A stretch of 64,000 bases of DNA from an uncultured Nocardioidaceae bacterium (GCA_902805845.1 CADCUI010000008.1:62001-126000), one strand, 5' to 3'. Positions 37,004-48,496 are shown, counted from the stretch's first letter. Translations and numbers: made by a program. Notes: generated by a model from the sequence alone, not told the origin.

Positions 37004-38101
37004 TCACAAAGCGGGCGCGGGGACCGGAGGACGGGTGCGCTTCTGCACTCCCATCCGCGCCGCCACCCAGGCCACGAGCCCGGCGTACACCAGGGACTGC
37101 ACCAGCGTGAGCGGGATGTTCCACCAGCTCACCTCGGAGACGTTGAGCGTCTCGCCGACGTCGCCAAAGGCCACTGCCAGCCCGAACGCGAGGTAGTTGT
37201 TGAGCACGTGCATGGCGATGCCCGCCTCGAGCCCGCCGGTGCGGATCACCAGCCACCCGGCGATGAGGCCGAACATGAACCGGTCGAAGAACAGCGGGAA
37301 GTTCTGCAGCCCGTGGGCCATCGCGAAGACCAGGGCGGTGACGACCATGGCGACCCACCGGCGCCGGGAGAGCGAGCCCACGGCCTGCAGGAGGTAGCCG
37401 CGGAAGGCGTACTCCTCCCCCGCCGCCTGCAGCGGCGTCGTGAGAAGGATGACGACCAGCAGGGCGATCGCCTGACCGGTCAGCGGGTTGAGGCGCGTGA
37501 CCTCGGGATTGCCGCTCTGGGGGACCACCAGGCCGACGAGGAACGAGGCCAGCAGGGCCGCCACCGCGAGCCCGAGGCAGACGAAGAGGAAGCGCCAGCG
37601 GAGCCGAGGCGCGACCGAGGCCAGCCAGCGGGGCCGCATCGAGTGCAGGACCCTGACCAGGAGCCACGTCCAGAGGATGAGGCCGCCGAGGCTCAGGTCG
37701 AGGTAGAGCAGCCCCGACGGGGTGAGCTCCTGGAAGGTGCCGGCCGAGAGGAACGCGTCGAGGAAGTCCCGCTCTCCACCCTCGACGAGGACCCCGACCA
37801 CGAGCACCGGGAGGGTCACCAGCGGCAGCACGACGATCATGCCCAGCGCGAGCAGCACGATCCCCACCACCGGGCGCCACCAGCGGTACTCCCAGGTCCG
37901 GTACATCTCGTGGTACTCGCGCGGCTCGGGGTGCGGGAACGCCGGTCTCGCCGGCGGGGCCGGCGCCCAGGAGGTCGGCGGACCGGACCGGGGGTGCTCC
38001 TGCCCTGGTGCGGTGGCTCCTGGCTGCCCCGGGTACGCCGGATACGGATACGCCGGGGGGACCGGTGCCGGCTGCTGCGCCGGGTGCGGCGGCTCGCTCA
38101 T
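37004..38101 (-). CDS. CPBP-family intramembrane metalloprotease-like protein
   Basis: 365 residues. An N-terminal Pro/Tyr/Ala-rich cytosolic region of about 65 residues ([20 protein letters not shown]) precedes about eight membrane segments. The Abi/CPBP motifs are present: [13 protein letters not shown] (EExxxR), [11 protein letters not shown] and [13 protein letters not shown], supplying Glu, Glu, His, His for a metal site. Family members process prenylated or other membrane proteins or act in bacteriocin self-immunity; the role here is unknown. ATG 38101 overlaps the gltX stop by four bases. Confidence 0.85.
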   Translation of the reverse strand: MSEPPHPAQQPAPVPPAYPYPAYPGQPGATAPGQEHPRSGPPTSWAPAPPARPAFPHPEPREYHEMYRTWEYRWWRPVVGIVLLALGMIVVLPLVTLPVLVVGVLVEGGERDFLDAFLSAGTFQELTPSGLLYLDLSLGGLILWTWLLVRVLHSMRPRWLASVAPRLRWRFLFVCLGLAVAALLASFLVGLVVPQSGNPEVTRLNPLTGQAIALLVVILLTTPLQAAGEEYAFRGYLLQAVGSLSRRRWVAMVVTALVFAMAHGLQNFPLFFDRFMFGLIAGWLVIRTGGLEAGIAMHVLNNYLAFGLAVAFGDVGETLNVSEVSWWNIPLTLVQSLVYAGLVAWVAARMGVQKRTRPPVPAPAL

Positions 38102-39591
38102 CCCGCCGCCTCGGCCAGTCGAGCCAGCGCGCGCTCCTTGCCCAGCAGCTCCAGCGACTCGAACAGCGGGGGCGAGATCCGGCGACCGGTGACCGCCACC
38201 CGCACGGCGCTGAAGGCGTTGCGCGGCTTGAGGCCCAGCCGCTCGACCAGGGCGCCGCGGAGCGCCTCCTCGATCGCCGCGGTCTCCCAGCGGGCGAGCG
38301 CGGAGAGCGCCTCGTGGGCGGCGCGCACGACGGTGCGTCCGTCCTCGGTGGCGAGCACCGTCGAGGCGGCAGATTCGTCCCGGACGAAGGCCGAGCCGTC
38401 GGTGAACAGGAAGCCGAGCATGTCCACCGACTCCCCCAGGGTCACCATCCGCTCCTGCACCAGCGGCGCGGCGGCCAGCAGCCGGGCATGCTGCTGGTCG
38501 GTCACCGTGGCGCCCAGCACGCCCGCCTGCTGCAGGTAGGGCACCATCCGCGACGCCAGCTCCTCGACCGGCAGCGCCCGCAGATGCGTCGCGTTGATGG
38601 CCTCGGCCTTCCTGAGGTCGAAGCGGGCCGGGTTCGGGTTGACCCGCCCGATCGTGAAGGCAGCCACCATCTCCTCCATCGAGAAGATGTCGCGGTCCTC
38701 GGCGATGGCCCACCCGAGCAGCGCGAGGTAGTTGAGCAGCCCCTCGGGCAGGAAGCCGCGCTCACGGTAGCCGAGCAGGTTCGACTCGGGATCGCGCTTG
38801 GAGAGCTTGCGGTTGCCCTGCCCCATGACGTAGGGCAGGTGACCGAAGCGAGGAATCTGCCCGGTGCCCACACCCACCTCTGCCAGCGCGTCGTACAAGC
38901 CGATCTGGCGGGGGGTCGAGGACAGCAGGTCCTCGCCGCGCAGCACATGGGTGATCTCCATGAGCGCGTCGTCGACGGGGTTGACCAGCGTGTACAGGGG
39001 GTGACCGTTGCTGCGCACCAGGACGTAGTCGGGCACGTGGTCGGGCTGGAAGGTGATCTCCCCCCGGACGAGGTCGTCGAAGGTGATCGCGTGGTCCGGC
39101 ATCCGGAACCGCACGACGGGACGGCGACCGGCGGACTCGTAGGCCGCCCGCTGGTCGTCGGTCAGGTCCCGGCAGTGGCCGTCGTAGCCGGGAGGGCGTC
39201 CCTCGGCGCGGGCCTGGCTGCTGCGCTCCTCGAGCTCGTCCTGCGTGCAGTAGCAGTGGTAGGCGCGGCCGGCGCGCAGCAGGCGGTCGGCGACGTCGGC
39301 GTAGACGGGGAACCGGTCGGACTGGCGGTAGGGGGCGTGCGGTCCTCCCACCTCCGGACCCTCGTCCCAGTCGAACCCCAGCCACTGCATCACCTCGAGC
39401 AGCGTCCGGTAGGAGTCCTCGGAGTCGCGCGCAGCGTCGGTGTCCTCGATGCGGAACACGAACGTGCCCCCGTGGTGGCGGGCGAACGCCCAGTTGAACA
39501 AGGCGGTCCGGGCAAGGCCCACGTGGGGGGACCCGGTCGGGGACGGGCAGAAGCGGACACGGACTCCGGTGTCGGTGCCGGGGTCAGTCAC
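38098..39591 (-). CDS. gltX: Glutamyl-tRNA synthetase
   Basis: 497 residues. Class I synthetase with the HIGH-type motif [19 protein letters not shown] and KMSKS-type [28 protein letters not shown] is characteristic of GluRS. In actinobacteria GltX also mischarges tRNA-Gln, which GatCAB then corrects. Start GTG 39589-39591 overlaps the FAH gene by eight bases. Followed downstream by a CPBP protease gene, tRNA-Gln and tRNA-Glu. Confidence 0.96.
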   Translation of the reverse strand: MTDPGTDTGVRVRFCPSPTGSPHVGLARTALFNWAFARHHGGTFVFRIEDTDAARDSEDSYRTLLEVMQWLGFDWDEGPEVGGPHAPYRQSDRFPVYADVADRLLRAGRAYHCYCTQDELEERSSQARAEGRPPGYDGHCRDLTDDQRAAYESAGRRPVVRFRMPDHAITFDDLVRGEITFQPDHVPDYVLVRSNGHPLYTLVNPVDDALMEITHVLRGEDLLSSTPRQIGLYDALAEVGVGTGQIPRFGHLPYVMGQGNRKLSKRDPESNLLGYRERGFLPEGLLNYLALLGWAIAEDRDIFSMEEMVAAFTIGRVNPNPARFDLRKAEAINATHLRALPVEELASRMVPYLQQAGVLGATVTDQQHARLLAAAPLVQERMVTLGESVDMLGFLFTDGSAFVRDESAASTVLATEDGRTVVRAAHEALSALARWETAAIEEALRGALVERLGLKPRNAFSAVRVAVTGRRISPPLFESLELLGKERALARLAEAAG

Positions 39592-40384
39592 GCCGTGCCA
39601 CCCGGTTGGTGAGCGCGCCGATCCCCGAGATCACCACGTCCACCTCGTCACCGACCTCCATCGGCCCGACCCCCTCCGGCGTGCCGGTGAGGATGACGTC
39701 ACCGGGAAGCAGCGTCATGACGCTCGAGACGTGGGCGACCAGCGCGGGGACGTCGAAGATCAGGTCGGCCGTGGAGCCGTCCTGCACCAGGTCGCCGTTG
39801 CGGAACGTCTGGACCCGCAGGTCCGCCGTGGACAGCTCGGTCTCGATCCACGGTCCAAGCGGGCAGAACGAGTCGAAGCCCTTGGCCCGGGTGAACTGCA
39901 CGTCACCGCGCTGCAGGTCCCGGGCCGTCACGTCGTTGCCGACGGTGTAGCCGAAGATCACGTCCCCCGCCCGCTCCGCCGGGACGTCGCGGCAGATCCG
40001 GCCGATCACCACCGCGAGCTCGCCCTCGTAGTGCAGCTCCGAGGTCTGACGCGGATAGAAGATCGGGTCGCCCGGGCCCACCACCGACGTGTTCGGCTTG
40101 AGGAACATCAGCGGCTCGGAAGGCACGTCGTTGCCCATCTCGGCGGCGTGCGCCGCATAGTTGCGGCCGATGCCGACCACCTTGCTGCGGGGCAGCACCG
40201 GGGCGAGCAGGCGGACGTCTGCCAGCCGGACCTGCTCGTCGAGCGGCTCGACCCCGAGGTAGAGCGGGTCTCCGGCCAGTGCCACCACCGCCGAGTCGGG
40301 GTCGGGCTCGCCGTGCTCGTCCAGGTCGCCGGTGACGATGCCGAACCGAGGGTCGTCGCCTGTGGTGAACCTCGCGATACGCAC
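39584..40384 (-). CDS. Fumarylacetoacetate hydrolase family protein
   Basis: 266 residues. A small N-terminal domain is followed by the FAH fold with [16 protein letters not shown], the metal-binding [26 protein letters not shown] and the closing [18 protein letters not shown]. Enzymes of this family hydrolyse or decarboxylate acylpyruvates and beta-keto acids; the exact substrate is unknown. It directly precedes gltX with overlap, as in mycobacteria. GTG 40384 has TAGGCT six bases upstream and no Shine-Dalgarno, so it is probably leaderless. Confidence 0.9.
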   Translation of the reverse strand: MRIARFTTGDDPRFGIVTGDLDEHGEPDPDSAVVALAGDPLYLGVEPLDEQVRLADVRLLAPVLPRSKVVGIGRNYAAHAAEMGNDVPSEPLMFLKPNTSVVGPGDPIFYPRQTSELHYEGELAVVIGRICRDVPAERAGDVIFGYTVGNDVTARDLQRGDVQFTRAKGFDSFCPLGPWIETELSTADLRVQTFRNGDLVQDGSTADLIFDVPALVAHVSSVMTLLPGDVILTGTPEGVGPMEVGDEVDVVISGIGALTNRVARRD

Positions 40385-40390
40385 CGCCAG

Positions 40391-40429
40391 AGCCTACCGG
40401 CGCAGCCCGGGGCCCCGGGTCTCTACCCT
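40391..40429. promoter_or_regulatory. Paired divergent leaderless promoters
   Basis: On the minus strand TAGGCT (40391-40396) lies six bases before the FAH-family GTG. On the plus strand TACCCT (40424-40429) lies seven bases before GTG 40437. The 52-base gap therefore contains two back-to-back -10 elements and no ribosome-binding site for either gene. Confidence 0.5.
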
Positions 40430-40436
40430 CGGACCT

Positions 40437-41318
40437 GTGGACGTCATGGCCGCCGGCTCGACCCGGGTGCTCGAGGCCGACGAGTGGCAGCAGCGACGCG
40501 ACCGCCACGTCGCTCGCGTCGACGCCTGGCTGGAGCCGCACCTGGACCGGCGACGCCGCGGCGAGCCGCACCCGGTCGAGGACTTCCTCTTCACCTACTA
40601 CTCGTTCCGACCGACCGCGCTTCGTCGGTGGCACCCCGGCTTCGGCGTCGTCCTCACCGGGGGGCACGACTACGCCGAGGTGCGGGGGTATGCCGTGCAG
40701 AGCGGAGGAGCGACCGTGACCCGTGACCACCTCCGGCTTCTCCAGCCACGGGTGAAGGCGACCGGCTCTCTGCTGCGGGCGACCCGGGACCGCCAGCCCA
40801 GCTTCGGCTGCTTCGGTCTCCACGAGTGGGCGATGGTCCATGGCGCCGCTGCCGACGAGGTGCGGCACGCCGGATGGCCGCTGCGGCTCGGCGGAGCGGG
40901 CACCGACGCCGTGGTCGAGGAGCACCGCATCACCTGCTCCCACTTCGACGCCTACCGGTTCTTCACCGCGTCGGCCCGACCGATGAACACCCTGCGGCCC
41001 GGTGCGGACGACCGTGCCGAGCTCGAGCAGCCGGCGTGCCTGCACGCCGGCATGGACCTCTACAAGCACGCCTACCGGCTCTGCCCGCTCGTTCCCTCCG
41101 AGCTGGTGGCGGACTGTTTCGAGCTCGCCCGCGACATCCGGGTCCTCGACATGCGCGCCTCGCCGTACGACCTGTCAGGGCTGGGATATCGGCCAGTCCC
41201 GATCGAGACCGCCGAGGGCAAGCAGGAGTACGTCGCAGGGCAGCGAGAGTTCGTCCAGCGGGCCGCGCCGCTGCGGCGCCGGCTCATCGAGGAGTGCGCG
41301 CGGCTGCTCGCATCCTGA
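40437..41318 (+). CDS. Conserved actinobacterial protein of unknown function
   Basis: About 293 residues, with a GTG start at 40437 (or ATG 40446). Distinctive segments are GEPHPVEDFLFTYYSFRPTALRRWHPGF, SFGCFGLHEWAMVHG, EEHRITCSHFDAYRFFTASA and ACLHAGMDLYKHAYRLCPLVPSEL. Relatives are often labelled 3-methyladenine DNA glycosylase in actinobacterial genomes, but I see neither the HhH motif of AlkA/Tag nor the AAG fold signature, so that label is not supported. The many His, Cys, Asp and Trp residues hint at an enzyme, perhaps metal-binding. Divergent from the FAH-gltX operon. Confidence 0.75.
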   Translation: MDVMAAGSTRVLEADEWQQRRDRHVARVDAWLEPHLDRRRRGEPHPVEDFLFTYYSFRPTALRRWHPGFGVVLTGGHDYAEVRGYAVQSGGATVTRDHLRLLQPRVKATGSLLRATRDRQPSFGCFGLHEWAMVHGAAADEVRHAGWPLRLGGAGTDAVVEEHRITCSHFDAYRFFTASARPMNTLRPGADDRAELEQPACLHAGMDLYKHAYRLCPLVPSELVADCFELARDIRVLDMRASPYDLSGLGYRPVPIETAEGKQEYVAGQREFVQRAAPLRRRLIEECARLLAS

Positions 41319-41390
41319 GGGTCCTGAACGGCGCACCGCCAGGGATCCGGAGGTGCTCACTTCTGGGCCCTGCGGCCGTTCGGCAGCAGC

Positions 41391-41396
41391 TAGCGT
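41391..41396 (+). promoter_or_regulatory. -10 element of the P1-peptidase gene (leaderless type)
   Basis: TAGCGT exactly seven bases before ATG 41404 with no ribosome-binding site between. Confidence 0.5.
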
Positions 41397-41403
41397 GACC
41401 GCC

Positions 41404-42336
41404 ATGGAGGACGACATCACCCAGGTCCCCGGCATCCGGGTCGGGCACTGGACTGACACCGAGGGCCTCACCGGGTGCACCGTCGTCCTGGTGCCACCGC
41501 TCGGAGCGGTGGCCTCGGTGGAGGTGCGGGGCGCGGCTCCCGGGACCCGCGAGACCGACCTCCTGCGGCCGGAGCAGACCGTCGAGGTCGTGCATGCGGT
41601 CCTCCTGAGCGGTGGCTCGGCGTTCGGGCTGGCGGCGGCGGACGGGGTGATGAGCTACCTGGCCGAGCGCGGGGTCGGGGTGCCGACGCAGGAGGCAAGG
41701 ATCCCGATCGTGCCGTCGGCGGTGCTCTACGACCTCGGGGTGGGCAGCCCCGACGCGCGCCCGGACGCCGAGGCGGGCCGGCAGGCCTGCACCGACGCCG
41801 AGACGCGGATCGCCTGCGGCAGCGGCGCCTTCGGCGCGGGCAGCGGAGCGACGGTCGCGAAGCTCCTGGGACCCCAGCACACGGTGCGGGGCGGCGTGGG
41901 CTCCGCGTCGATCCCGTTGCCGGGCGGCGGGACCGTGGGCGCGCTGGCGGTGGTCAACGCCGTCGGCGACGTCGTCGACGCGAGCGGTGCGGTCCTCGCC
42001 GGACCCGGCACCGTCGACAAGCTGCTCCACAGCGGCCTGGAGGGGCTCCCTCCCCTCGGCGGCAACACCACGCTGGCGGTGGTGGCCACCGATGTGACGC
42101 TGACCAAGGCGCAGGCCTACCGGCTGGCGACCGTCGCTCACGACGGGCTGGCCCAGGCGATCCGCCCGGTGCACACCTCCTACGACGGTGACACGGTGTT
42201 CGCGCTCAGCACCGGCGCGGTCGCCGCCGACCCGACGTCCGCGGTGATCCTGGAGACCGCCGCGGTCGAGGCCGTGGCCAGGGCGATCCGGCGCGCGGTC
42301 ACCTGGGTCTCGTTCGCCCCGACCGGAAGTGACTGA
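41404..42336 (+). CDS. P1-family (DmpA-like) peptidase
   Basis: 310 residues of the DmpA/BapA Ntn-hydrolase family, which self-cleave to expose a nucleophile and then release N-terminal residues from small peptides. Typical segments are IRVGHWTDTEGLTGCTVVL, HAVLLSGGSAFGLAAADGVM, CGSGAFGAGSGATVAKLLG and the predicted cleavage/nucleophile region LGGNTTLAVVATDVTLTKAQ. The physiological substrate is unknown. Stands alone between a gene of unknown function and the convergent cimA. Confidence 0.85.
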   Translation: MEDDITQVPGIRVGHWTDTEGLTGCTVVLVPPLGAVASVEVRGAAPGTRETDLLRPEQTVEVVHAVLLSGGSAFGLAAADGVMSYLAERGVGVPTQEARIPIVPSAVLYDLGVGSPDARPDAEAGRQACTDAETRIACGSGAFGAGSGATVAKLLGPQHTVRGGVGSASIPLPGGGTVGALAVVNAVGDVVDASGAVLAGPGTVDKLLHSGLEGLPPLGGNTTLAVVATDVTLTKAQAYRLATVAHDGLAQAIRPVHTSYDGDTVFALSTGAVAADPTSAVILETAAVEAVARAIRRAVTWVSFAPTGSD

Positions 42337-42390
42337 CCGCCGGCACGTACGCAGAGCCGGCAGTGACGGGGAGCCGCGCTCTTGTGCGGG

Positions 42391-43986
42391 TCAGCGGTCG
42401 AGGGGGCGTTCGCCGTGGCGGCGCAGCCCGAAGACGACCGCGTCGAGCAGCGCCTCCCACGACGCCTGGATGACGTTGGCCCCGACGCCCACCGTGACCC
42501 ACGACGAGACCCCGTCGGAGGTCTCGACGAGCACGCGCGTGACGGCGTCGGTGCCGTGGCCCTCGTCGAGGATCCGCACCTTGTAGTCGATCAGCTCGAG
42601 CTTCGCGACCTCCGGGTAGGCCTGCGTGATGGCCTGTCGCAGCGCGTGGTCGAGCGCGTTGACCGGGCCGTTGCCCTCTCCCGCCGTCACGAAGCGGATG
42701 CCCCCGGCCCGCAGCTTCACCGTCGCCTCGGACACGGCCGGCGCGCCCTCCGCGGAGTCGGTCATCACCCGCCACGACTCCACGGTGAAGTACGACGGAC
42801 GGGCCCCCTCGACCTCCTCCACGAGCAGCAGCTCGAAGGAGGCGTCGGCGGCCTCGAAGGTGTAGCCGCGGGCCTCGAGCTCCTTCACCCGCTCGGTGAC
42901 CCGGGTGACCAGCTCCCGGTCCCCGGACAGGTCGAAGCCGAGCTCGGCGCCCTTGAGCTCGATGCTCGCGCGCCCCGCCATGTCCGAGACCAGCAGTCGC
43001 ATGTCGTTGCCGACCGCGGCGGGGTCGAGGTGCTGGTAGAGGTCGGGATCGACCTTGATCGCGGAGGCGTGCAGGCCGGCCTTGTGCGTGAAGGCGCTCA
43101 CCCCGACGTAGGGCTGGCGCGCCGACGGCGGCACGTTCGTGACCTCGGCCACCGCGTGAGCGATCCGGGTCGCCTCGCGCAGCCGGCCCTCGGGGAGCAC
43201 CGGGCGTCCGAGCTTGAGCTGCAGGTTCGCGGCCACCGCCACGAGGTCGGCGTTGCCGGTCCGCTCGCCGTACCCGTTGACGGTGCCCTGCACGTGGGTG
43301 GCGCCGGCGTCGACGGCGGCCAGCGAGCTGGCCACCGCGCAGCCGGTGTCGTTGTGGCAGTGGATGCCGACGCGGGCCTCGGAGCCGCCGACCACCCCTG
43401 TCACCTCGGCGACGACGTCGGCCACCCAGCCGGGCAGCATCCCGCCGTTGGTGTCGCAGAGCGCGACGACCTCGGCCCCGGCTGCCACCGCGCTCCTGAG
43501 CACCTCGAGGGCGTACGACGGGTTGGCCCGGTAGCCGTCGAAGAAGTGCTCGGCGTCGAGGAAGACCCGCTGACCCTCGCGCCGCAGGTGCGTCACGGTG
43601 TCGTGGACCATCGCGAGGTTCTCCGCGAGCGTGGTCCGCAGCGCCAGCTCGACGTGCCGGTCGTGCGCCTTGGCGACCAACGTCACGACCGGCGCCCCGC
43701 TGTCGCGGAGCGCCGCGACCCAGGGGTCGTCCGCTGCCCGCACCCCCGGGCGCCGGGTGGCCCCGAAGGCAGCCAGCTGCGCATGGCGCAGGTCGAGCTC
43801 CTCCCGGGCGCGGCGGAAGAACTCGGTGTCGCGGAGGTTGGCGCCGGGCCAGCCGCCCTCGATGAACCCGACTCCCAGGTCGTCGAGGTGCCGGGCGACG
43901 TGCAGCTTGTCGGCGACCGAGAGGTTGAGCCCCTCCTGCTGCGCCCCGTCACGGAGCGTCGTGTCGTAGACCTGGAGGTCAGACAA
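42391..43986 (-). CDS. cimA: Citramalate synthase (LeuA/CimA family)
   Basis: About 531 residues. It condenses pyruvate and acetyl-CoA into citramalate, a threonine-independent entry to isoleucine. The HMGL-like barrel has [40 protein letters not shown] and [14 protein letters not shown]-terminal LeuA-type regulatory domain follows ([12 protein letters not shown]). TTG 43986 overlaps the end of ilvE by eight bases; no Shine-Dalgarno is evident. Relatives include isopropylmalate and homocitrate synthases, but this long LRDGAQQEG subgroup is the citramalate type. Last gene of leuB-ilvE-cimA. Confidence 0.85.
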   Translation of the reverse strand: MSDLQVYDTTLRDGAQQEGLNLSVADKLHVARHLDDLGVGFIEGGWPGANLRDTEFFRRAREELDLRHAQLAAFGATRRPGVRAADDPWVAALRDSGAPVVTLVAKAHDRHVELALRTTLAENLAMVHDTVTHLRREGQRVFLDAEHFFDGYRANPSYALEVLRSAVAAGAEVVALCDTNGGMLPGWVADVVAEVTGVVGGSEARVGIHCHNDTGCAVASSLAAVDAGATHVQGTVNGYGERTGNADLVAVAANLQLKLGRPVLPEGRLREATRIAHAVAEVTNVPPSARQPYVGVSAFTHKAGLHASAIKVDPDLYQHLDPAAVGNDMRLLVSDMAGRASIELKGAELGFDLSGDRELVTRVTERVKELEARGYTFEAADASFELLLVEEVEGARPSYFTVESWRVMTDSAEGAPAVSEATVKLRAGGIRFVTAGEGNGPVNALDHALRQAITQAYPEVAKLELIDYKVRILDEGHGTDAVTRVLVETSDGVSSWVTVGVGANVIQASWEALLDAVVFGLRRHGERPLDR

Positions 43987-45073
43987 CGCGGTGCAGCCAG
44001 CCGAACGTGTCCTCAGCCCGCCCGTACTGGATGTCGACGAGCGCCTGCCTGACCTGTTGGGTGACCGGGCCGGCCGCTCCTCCGGGGGCGCAGTCCACCT
44101 CGCCGTCACGCCAGGCCAACCGCCCCACCGGGGTCACCACTGCGGCCGTCCCGCAGGCGAACACCTCGGTCAGCCGTCCCGACCCGACGCCGTCACGCCA
44201 CTCGTCGATGGTGAACCGGCGCTCCTCGACCTTGTGGCCCAGCGAGCCTGCCAGCTCGATGATCGACGAGCGGGTGACGCCCTCGAGGATCGTGCCGGTG
44301 AGCTCGGGGGTGACGATCGAGCCGTCGTCGAAGACGAAGTAGAGGTTCATCCCACCGAGCTCCTCGACGTGCCTGCGCTCGATCGCGTCGAGGAACACCA
44401 CCTGGTCGAAGCCACGGTGGATGGCCTCCTGCTGCGGTGCCAGGGAGCTGGCGTAGTTGCCGCCGGTCTTGGCCGCACCCATCCCTCCGGCCGCCGCGCG
44501 CGTGAAGTGCTCGCTGACCAGGATCGAGACCGGCTTGATGCCGTGCGCGAAGTAGGCGCCGGCGGGCGAGGCGATCACCATGTAGGTGACGTGCTTGGCG
44601 GGTCGCACCCCGAGGAAGCTCTCGGAGGCGAACATGAACGGCCGGAGGTAGAGGCTCTTCTCCCCCTGCGGGTCAGGCACCCAGCGCTCGTCGACCTGGA
44701 CGAGGGTGTCGACGGTGGCGAGGAAGTCCTCGACGGGGAGCTCCGGCAGGGCGAGCCGTCGCGCCGAGCGGGCGAGTCGGGCCGCGTTGGCCTCGGGCCG
44801 GAACGTCCACACCGAGCCGTCGGCGTGGCGGTAGGCCTTGAGCCCCTCGAAGATCTCCTGGGCGTAGTGCAGGACCGCGGTCGCCGGGTCCAGGGTGAGT
44901 GGGCCGTACGCGGTCACCCGGGCGCCGTGCCAGCCCTGCTCCGGCGTCCACTCCGCGGTGAGCATGTGGTCGGTGAAGTGGGTGCCGAACCCTGGTGCCG
45001 CGAGGATCCCCGAGAGTCGGTCGTCGCCGGTCCGGTCCTGCCGGGCATTCACCTCGATGTCGAGCGCGCTCAT
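43979..45073 (-). CDS. ilvE: Branched-chain amino acid aminotransferase
   Basis: 364 residues. The final transamination step to Ile, Leu and Val, PLP-dependent (fold type IV). The cofactor lysine is Lys202 in [39 protein letters not shown] and [13 protein letters not shown] are family hallmarks. ATG 45073 overlaps the leuB stop (ATGA). Middle gene of leuB-ilvE-cimA. Confidence 0.95.
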   Translation of the reverse strand: MSALDIEVNARQDRTGDDRLSGILAAPGFGTHFTDHMLTAEWTPEQGWHGARVTAYGPLTLDPATAVLHYAQEIFEGLKAYRHADGSVWTFRPEANAARLARSARRLALPELPVEDFLATVDTLVQVDERWVPDPQGEKSLYLRPFMFASESFLGVRPAKHVTYMVIASPAGAYFAHGIKPVSILVSEHFTRAAAGGMGAAKTGGNYASSLAPQQEAIHRGFDQVVFLDAIERRHVEELGGMNLYFVFDDGSIVTPELTGTILEGVTRSSIIELAGSLGHKVEERRFTIDEWRDGVGSGRLTEVFACGTAAVVTPVGRLAWRDGEVDCAPGGAAGPVTQQVRQALVDIQYGRAEDTFGWLHRVV

Positions 45074-46188
45074 GGCGTGCACGCTACTTGTCCGGCCACG
45101 CGCGCGGCGACGGCGTCGCCGATCTCCGGCGTACGACGGGACGGCGCCCCGGGCGAGGTGCGGGCGGCGAGGTCGGCGACGACTGCCTCCTCGACGTGCC
45201 GCGCCCGCTCCGCCATGCCGAGGTGGGCCAGCATCATCGAGACCGACAGGATCGCGGCGGTCGGGTCGGCCTTGCCCTGCCCGGCGATGTCGGGGGCCGA
45301 GCCGTGCACCGGCTCGAACATGCTCGGAGCGGTGCGGTCGGGGTTGATGTTGCCGCTCGCGGCCAGCCCGATGCCGCCGGTGACCGCGGCCGCGAGGTCG
45401 GTGACGATGTCGCCGAACAGGTTGTCGGTCACGATCACGTCGAAGCGGCTCGGCTGGGTGGCCAGGAAGATCATCGCGGCGTCGACGTGGAGGTAGTCGA
45501 CGGCGACCTCGGGGAACTCCTGGCCCACCTGCTCGACGAGCCGGGTCCACACCGCGCCCGCATGCACCAGCACGTTGGTCTTGTGGACCAGCGTCAGCTT
45601 CCGGCGCGGGCGCTGCGCCGCTCGCGCGAAGGCGTCCCTGACCACGCGCTCGACCCCGAACGCGGTGTTGAGGCTCACCTCGGTCGCCACCTCGGCCGGT
45701 GTGCCGACGCGGACGGCGCCGCCGTTGCCGGTGTAGGGCCCCTCGGTCCCCTCGCGCACCACGACGAAGTCGACGTCGCCGGGATCGGCCAGCGGTGAGG
45801 GGACGCCGGGATAGGTGCGTGAGGGCCGCAGGTTGACGTAGTGGTCCAGCTCGAAGCGCAGCCGCAGCAGCAGCCCTCGCTCCAGCAGGCCGGGCGGGAG
45901 GTTGGGGTCACCCGGCCGCCCGCCCACGGCGCCGAGCAGGATGGCGTCGTGCTGCCGGATCTCCGACAGCACGGAGTCGGGCAGGACCTCGCCGGTGGCG
46001 AGGAAGCGCTCGGCGCCCAGGTCGTAGTGCTCGGCGTCGACGGTGACGTCGGGCGGGGTGACCGCGCTCAGGACCTTCAGCGCCTCGGCCGTCACCTCGG
46101 GACCGATCCCGTCCCCGGGGATGACGGCGAGCCGGTGGCGGCGACGGCCGCCGGCTTCCCTGGGTGGAGGCGGCGTGGCTGAGGTCAC
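45070..46188 (-). CDS. leuB: 3-isopropylmalate dehydrogenase
   Basis: About 372 residues. It oxidatively decarboxylates 3-isopropylmalate in leucine synthesis. Seen are [20 protein letters not shown], the substrate arginines in [30 protein letters not shown], the metal-binding region [19 protein letters not shown] and [20 protein letters not shown]. Start GTG 46186-46188 gives a 20-residue Pro/Arg-rich lead-in before the conserved core. First gene of leuB-ilvE-cimA, divergent from a methyltransferase gene. Confidence 0.95.
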   Translation of the reverse strand: MTSATPPPPREAGGRRRHRLAVIPGDGIGPEVTAEALKVLSAVTPPDVTVDAEHYDLGAERFLATGEVLPDSVLSEIRQHDAILLGAVGGRPGDPNLPPGLLERGLLLRLRFELDHYVNLRPSRTYPGVPSPLADPGDVDFVVVREGTEGPYTGNGGAVRVGTPAEVATEVSLNTAFGVERVVRDAFARAAQRPRRKLTLVHKTNVLVHAGAVWTRLVEQVGQEFPEVAVDYLHVDAAMIFLATQPSRFDVIVTDNLFGDIVTDLAAAVTGGIGLAASGNINPDRTAPSMFEPVHGSAPDIAGQGKADPTAAILSVSMMLAHLGMAERARHVEEAVVADLAARTSPGAPSRRTPEIGDAVAARVAGQVACTP

Positions 46189-46311
46189 GAGCCGCGAGCC
46201 TAGTCGCCGTCGGGGCGGTCCTCGCCCCTGTCTCGCCGGTCGTCGGCTCTCGCATCCTGAGACGGCCGTCCGCGCGCTGGATGGTGGCCGCCGGTTTGCG
46301 ACACTCGGGTC

Positions 46312-46878
46312 GTGAGCGCCCCTCCTGACGTCCCGAACATCGTGGCGCGCGCCTTCGACGTCTCCCGACGCCGCGGCTTCGTGTCCTTCTGCCGCAACGA
46401 GACCGGCCGGCTGCTCGCGATGCTCTCCGCGACCCGGACCGGCACGATGGCCGAGTTCGGCACCGGGACCGGGGTGGGGACGGCATGGCTGAGGAGCGGC
46501 ATGCGGCCCGGGACCCGGATCCTCACCGCCGAGCTCGACCCCAAGCTGGCGGTCGCGGCAGCAGAGATCTTCACCGAGGACGAGCGTGTGGAGGTCGTCG
46601 CCGCCGACTGGTCGACACTGCGCGACCGCGGCCCGTTCTCGCTGCTGTTCCTCGACGCGCGCGAGCCTGAGAGCAGCGGGCCCGACACCGTGGCGGATCT
46701 CGTGGAGCCCGCCGCGATCGTCGTCCTCGACGACTTCACCCCGTGCGCCTCGTGGCCACCGGTGCACGGAGGGCGCGTCGACACGCTGCGCGAGCAGTGG
46801 CTCGTCGACCCCCGGTTCACGACCGCGGAGGTCATGGTCGCCGCCGACACCTCGGTGCTGATCGCCACCAGGCGCTGA
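46312..46878 (+). CDS. SAM-dependent (O-)methyltransferase
   Basis: 188 residues. A class I methyltransferase fold with motif [18 protein letters not shown], then [17 protein letters not shown] and [12 protein letters not shown]. The layout resembles catechol-type O-methyltransferases. Substrate unknown. The start is GTG 46312 with GACACT six bases before it and no clear ribosome-binding site. Convergent with serA. Confidence 0.8.
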   Translation: MSAPPDVPNIVARAFDVSRRRGFVSFCRNETGRLLAMLSATRTGTMAEFGTGTGVGTAWLRSGMRPGTRILTAELDPKLAVAAAEIFTEDERVEVVAADWSTLRDRGPFSLLFLDAREPESSGPDTVADLVEPAAIVVLDDFTPCASWPPVHGGRVDTLREQWLVDPRFTTAEVMVAADTSVLIATRR

Positions 46879-46885
46879 GCGCCGG

Positions 46886-48496
46886 TCACACCTCCGAGAC
46901 GTCGACCGCCTCGGAGAGGTCCACCGCCCGGACGTCGACAGCGTCGATCGAGGTGCGGATCTCGTCGAGGACGCTCGTCGGGATCGCGGTGTCGACCGAG
47001 AGCGCCACCAGCGCGTGCCCGCCCTGGCAGTCGCGGCAGACCTGCATGCCGGCGATGTTGATCGCCGCCTGTCCGAGCAGCTGCCCGACGACACCGACCA
47101 TGCCGGGTCGGTCCTCGTAGCGGAAGAACGCGAGATGGTCGGTCGGCTCGATGTCGACGGTGTAGCCGTCGACCTCGACGAGCCGCTCGCGCTGCGAGAT
47201 GCCGATGAGCGTGCCGCTCACCGACACCTGGTTGCCGTCGGCGAGGGTGCCACGGATCGTGATCAGGTTGCGGTGGTCGGGGCTCTCGGGCTCGGTGACC
47301 AGCCTGACCGCGACACCACGCTCGGCGGCGAGCAGCGGTGCGTTCACGTAGGACACCTGCTCCTCGACGATGTCGGCGAAGATCCCCTTGAGGGCGGCGA
47401 GCTCGAGCACCTTGACGTCGTACTGCGTGATCTCGCCGCGGACCTCGACATCGACCTGCTGGGCCACCTCGCCGGCCAGCCCGGTGAAGATCCGGCCGAG
47501 CTTCTCGGTGAGCGGGATGCCGGGCCGGACGTCCTCGGCGATCACGCCGCCCTGCACGTTCACCGCGTCCGGCACCAGCTCACCGCTGAGCGCGAGCCGG
47601 ACCGAGCGGGCGACCGCGATACCGGCCTTCTCCTGGGCCTCGTCGGTGGACGCGCCCAGGTGCGGGGTGGCGACGACGTTCTCGAGCTCGAAGAGCGGGC
47701 TGTCGGTGCACGGCTCCTTGGCGAAGACGTCGACGCCGGCCGCGGCCATCCGCCCCTCCTTGAGGGCGCTGTAGAGGGCCTGCTCGTCCACGATTCCCCC
47801 GCGGGCGGCGTTGACGAGCACCAGCGTGGACTTGACCTTGGCCAGCTCGTCGACACCGATGAGGCCGACGGTCTCGGGGGTCTTGGGCAGGTGCACGGAC
47901 ATGAAGTCGGAGTCGGCCAGCAGGTCCTCGAGGGTGACGAGCCGGACGCCCATCTGGGCGGCCCGACCGGGCTGAACGTAGGGGTCGTAGGCGATGACCT
48001 TCATCCCGAACGCGCTCAGCCGCTGGGCGACGAGCACGCCGATCCGGCCCAGCCCCACGATGCCGACGGTCTTCTCGTAGAGCTCGATGCCGGTGTACTT
48101 GCTCCGCTTCCACTCGCCGTTCTTCAGCGCGGCGTTGGCGGGGGCGACGTGCCGGGCGGCGGCCAGCAGGAGACCGACCGCGAGCTCGGCGGCGCTGACG
48201 ATGTTCGAGGTGGGCGCGTTGACGACCATCACGCCGTGCTGGGTGGCGGCCTTGACGTCGACGTTGTCGAGCCCCACCCCGGCCCGCGCGACGACCTTCA
48301 GCCGGGGCGCCGCCGACAGCGCCTCCTCGTCGACCTTGGTCGCGGACCGGACGAGGATGGCGTCTGCCTCCGCGACCGCCGGCAGCAGCTGGCCGCGGTC
48401 AGCGCCGTTGCAGTGCCGGATCTCGAAGTCCGGCCCCAGCGCCTCGAGAGTGGCGGGGCTGAGCTCTTCGGCGATGAGTACGACGGGCTTGCTCAC
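46886..48496 (-). CDS. serA: D-3-phosphoglycerate dehydrogenase
   Basis: 536 residues, the long (type 1) form that starts serine synthesis. The substrate/Rossmann domains include [20 protein letters not shown], the NAD motif [16 protein letters not shown] and [17 protein letters not shown] with the catalytic His. About 130 residues of intervening domain (ASB) and a C-terminal ACT domain ([20 protein letters not shown]) for serine feedback complete it. Start follows GAGGA. A TAGACT -10 lies about 60 bases upstream. A neighbour of leuB and ilvC in many actinobacteria. Confidence 0.96.
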   Translation of the reverse strand: MSKPVVLIAEELSPATLEALGPDFEIRHCNGADRGQLLPAVAEADAILVRSATKVDEEALSAAPRLKVVARAGVGLDNVDVKAATQHGVMVVNAPTSNIVSAAELAVGLLLAAARHVAPANAALKNGEWKRSKYTGIELYEKTVGIVGLGRIGVLVAQRLSAFGMKVIAYDPYVQPGRAAQMGVRLVTLEDLLADSDFMSVHLPKTPETVGLIGVDELAKVKSTLVLVNAARGGIVDEQALYSALKEGRMAAAGVDVFAKEPCTDSPLFELENVVATPHLGASTDEAQEKAGIAVARSVRLALSGELVPDAVNVQGGVIAEDVRPGIPLTEKLGRIFTGLAGEVAQQVDVEVRGEITQYDVKVLELAALKGIFADIVEEQVSYVNAPLLAAERGVAVRLVTEPESPDHRNLITIRGTLADGNQVSVSGTLIGISQRERLVEVDGYTVDIEPTDHLAFFRYEDRPGMVGVVGQLLGQAAINIAGMQVCRDCQGGHALVALSVDTAIPTSVLDEIRTSIDAVDVRAVDLSEAVDVSEV

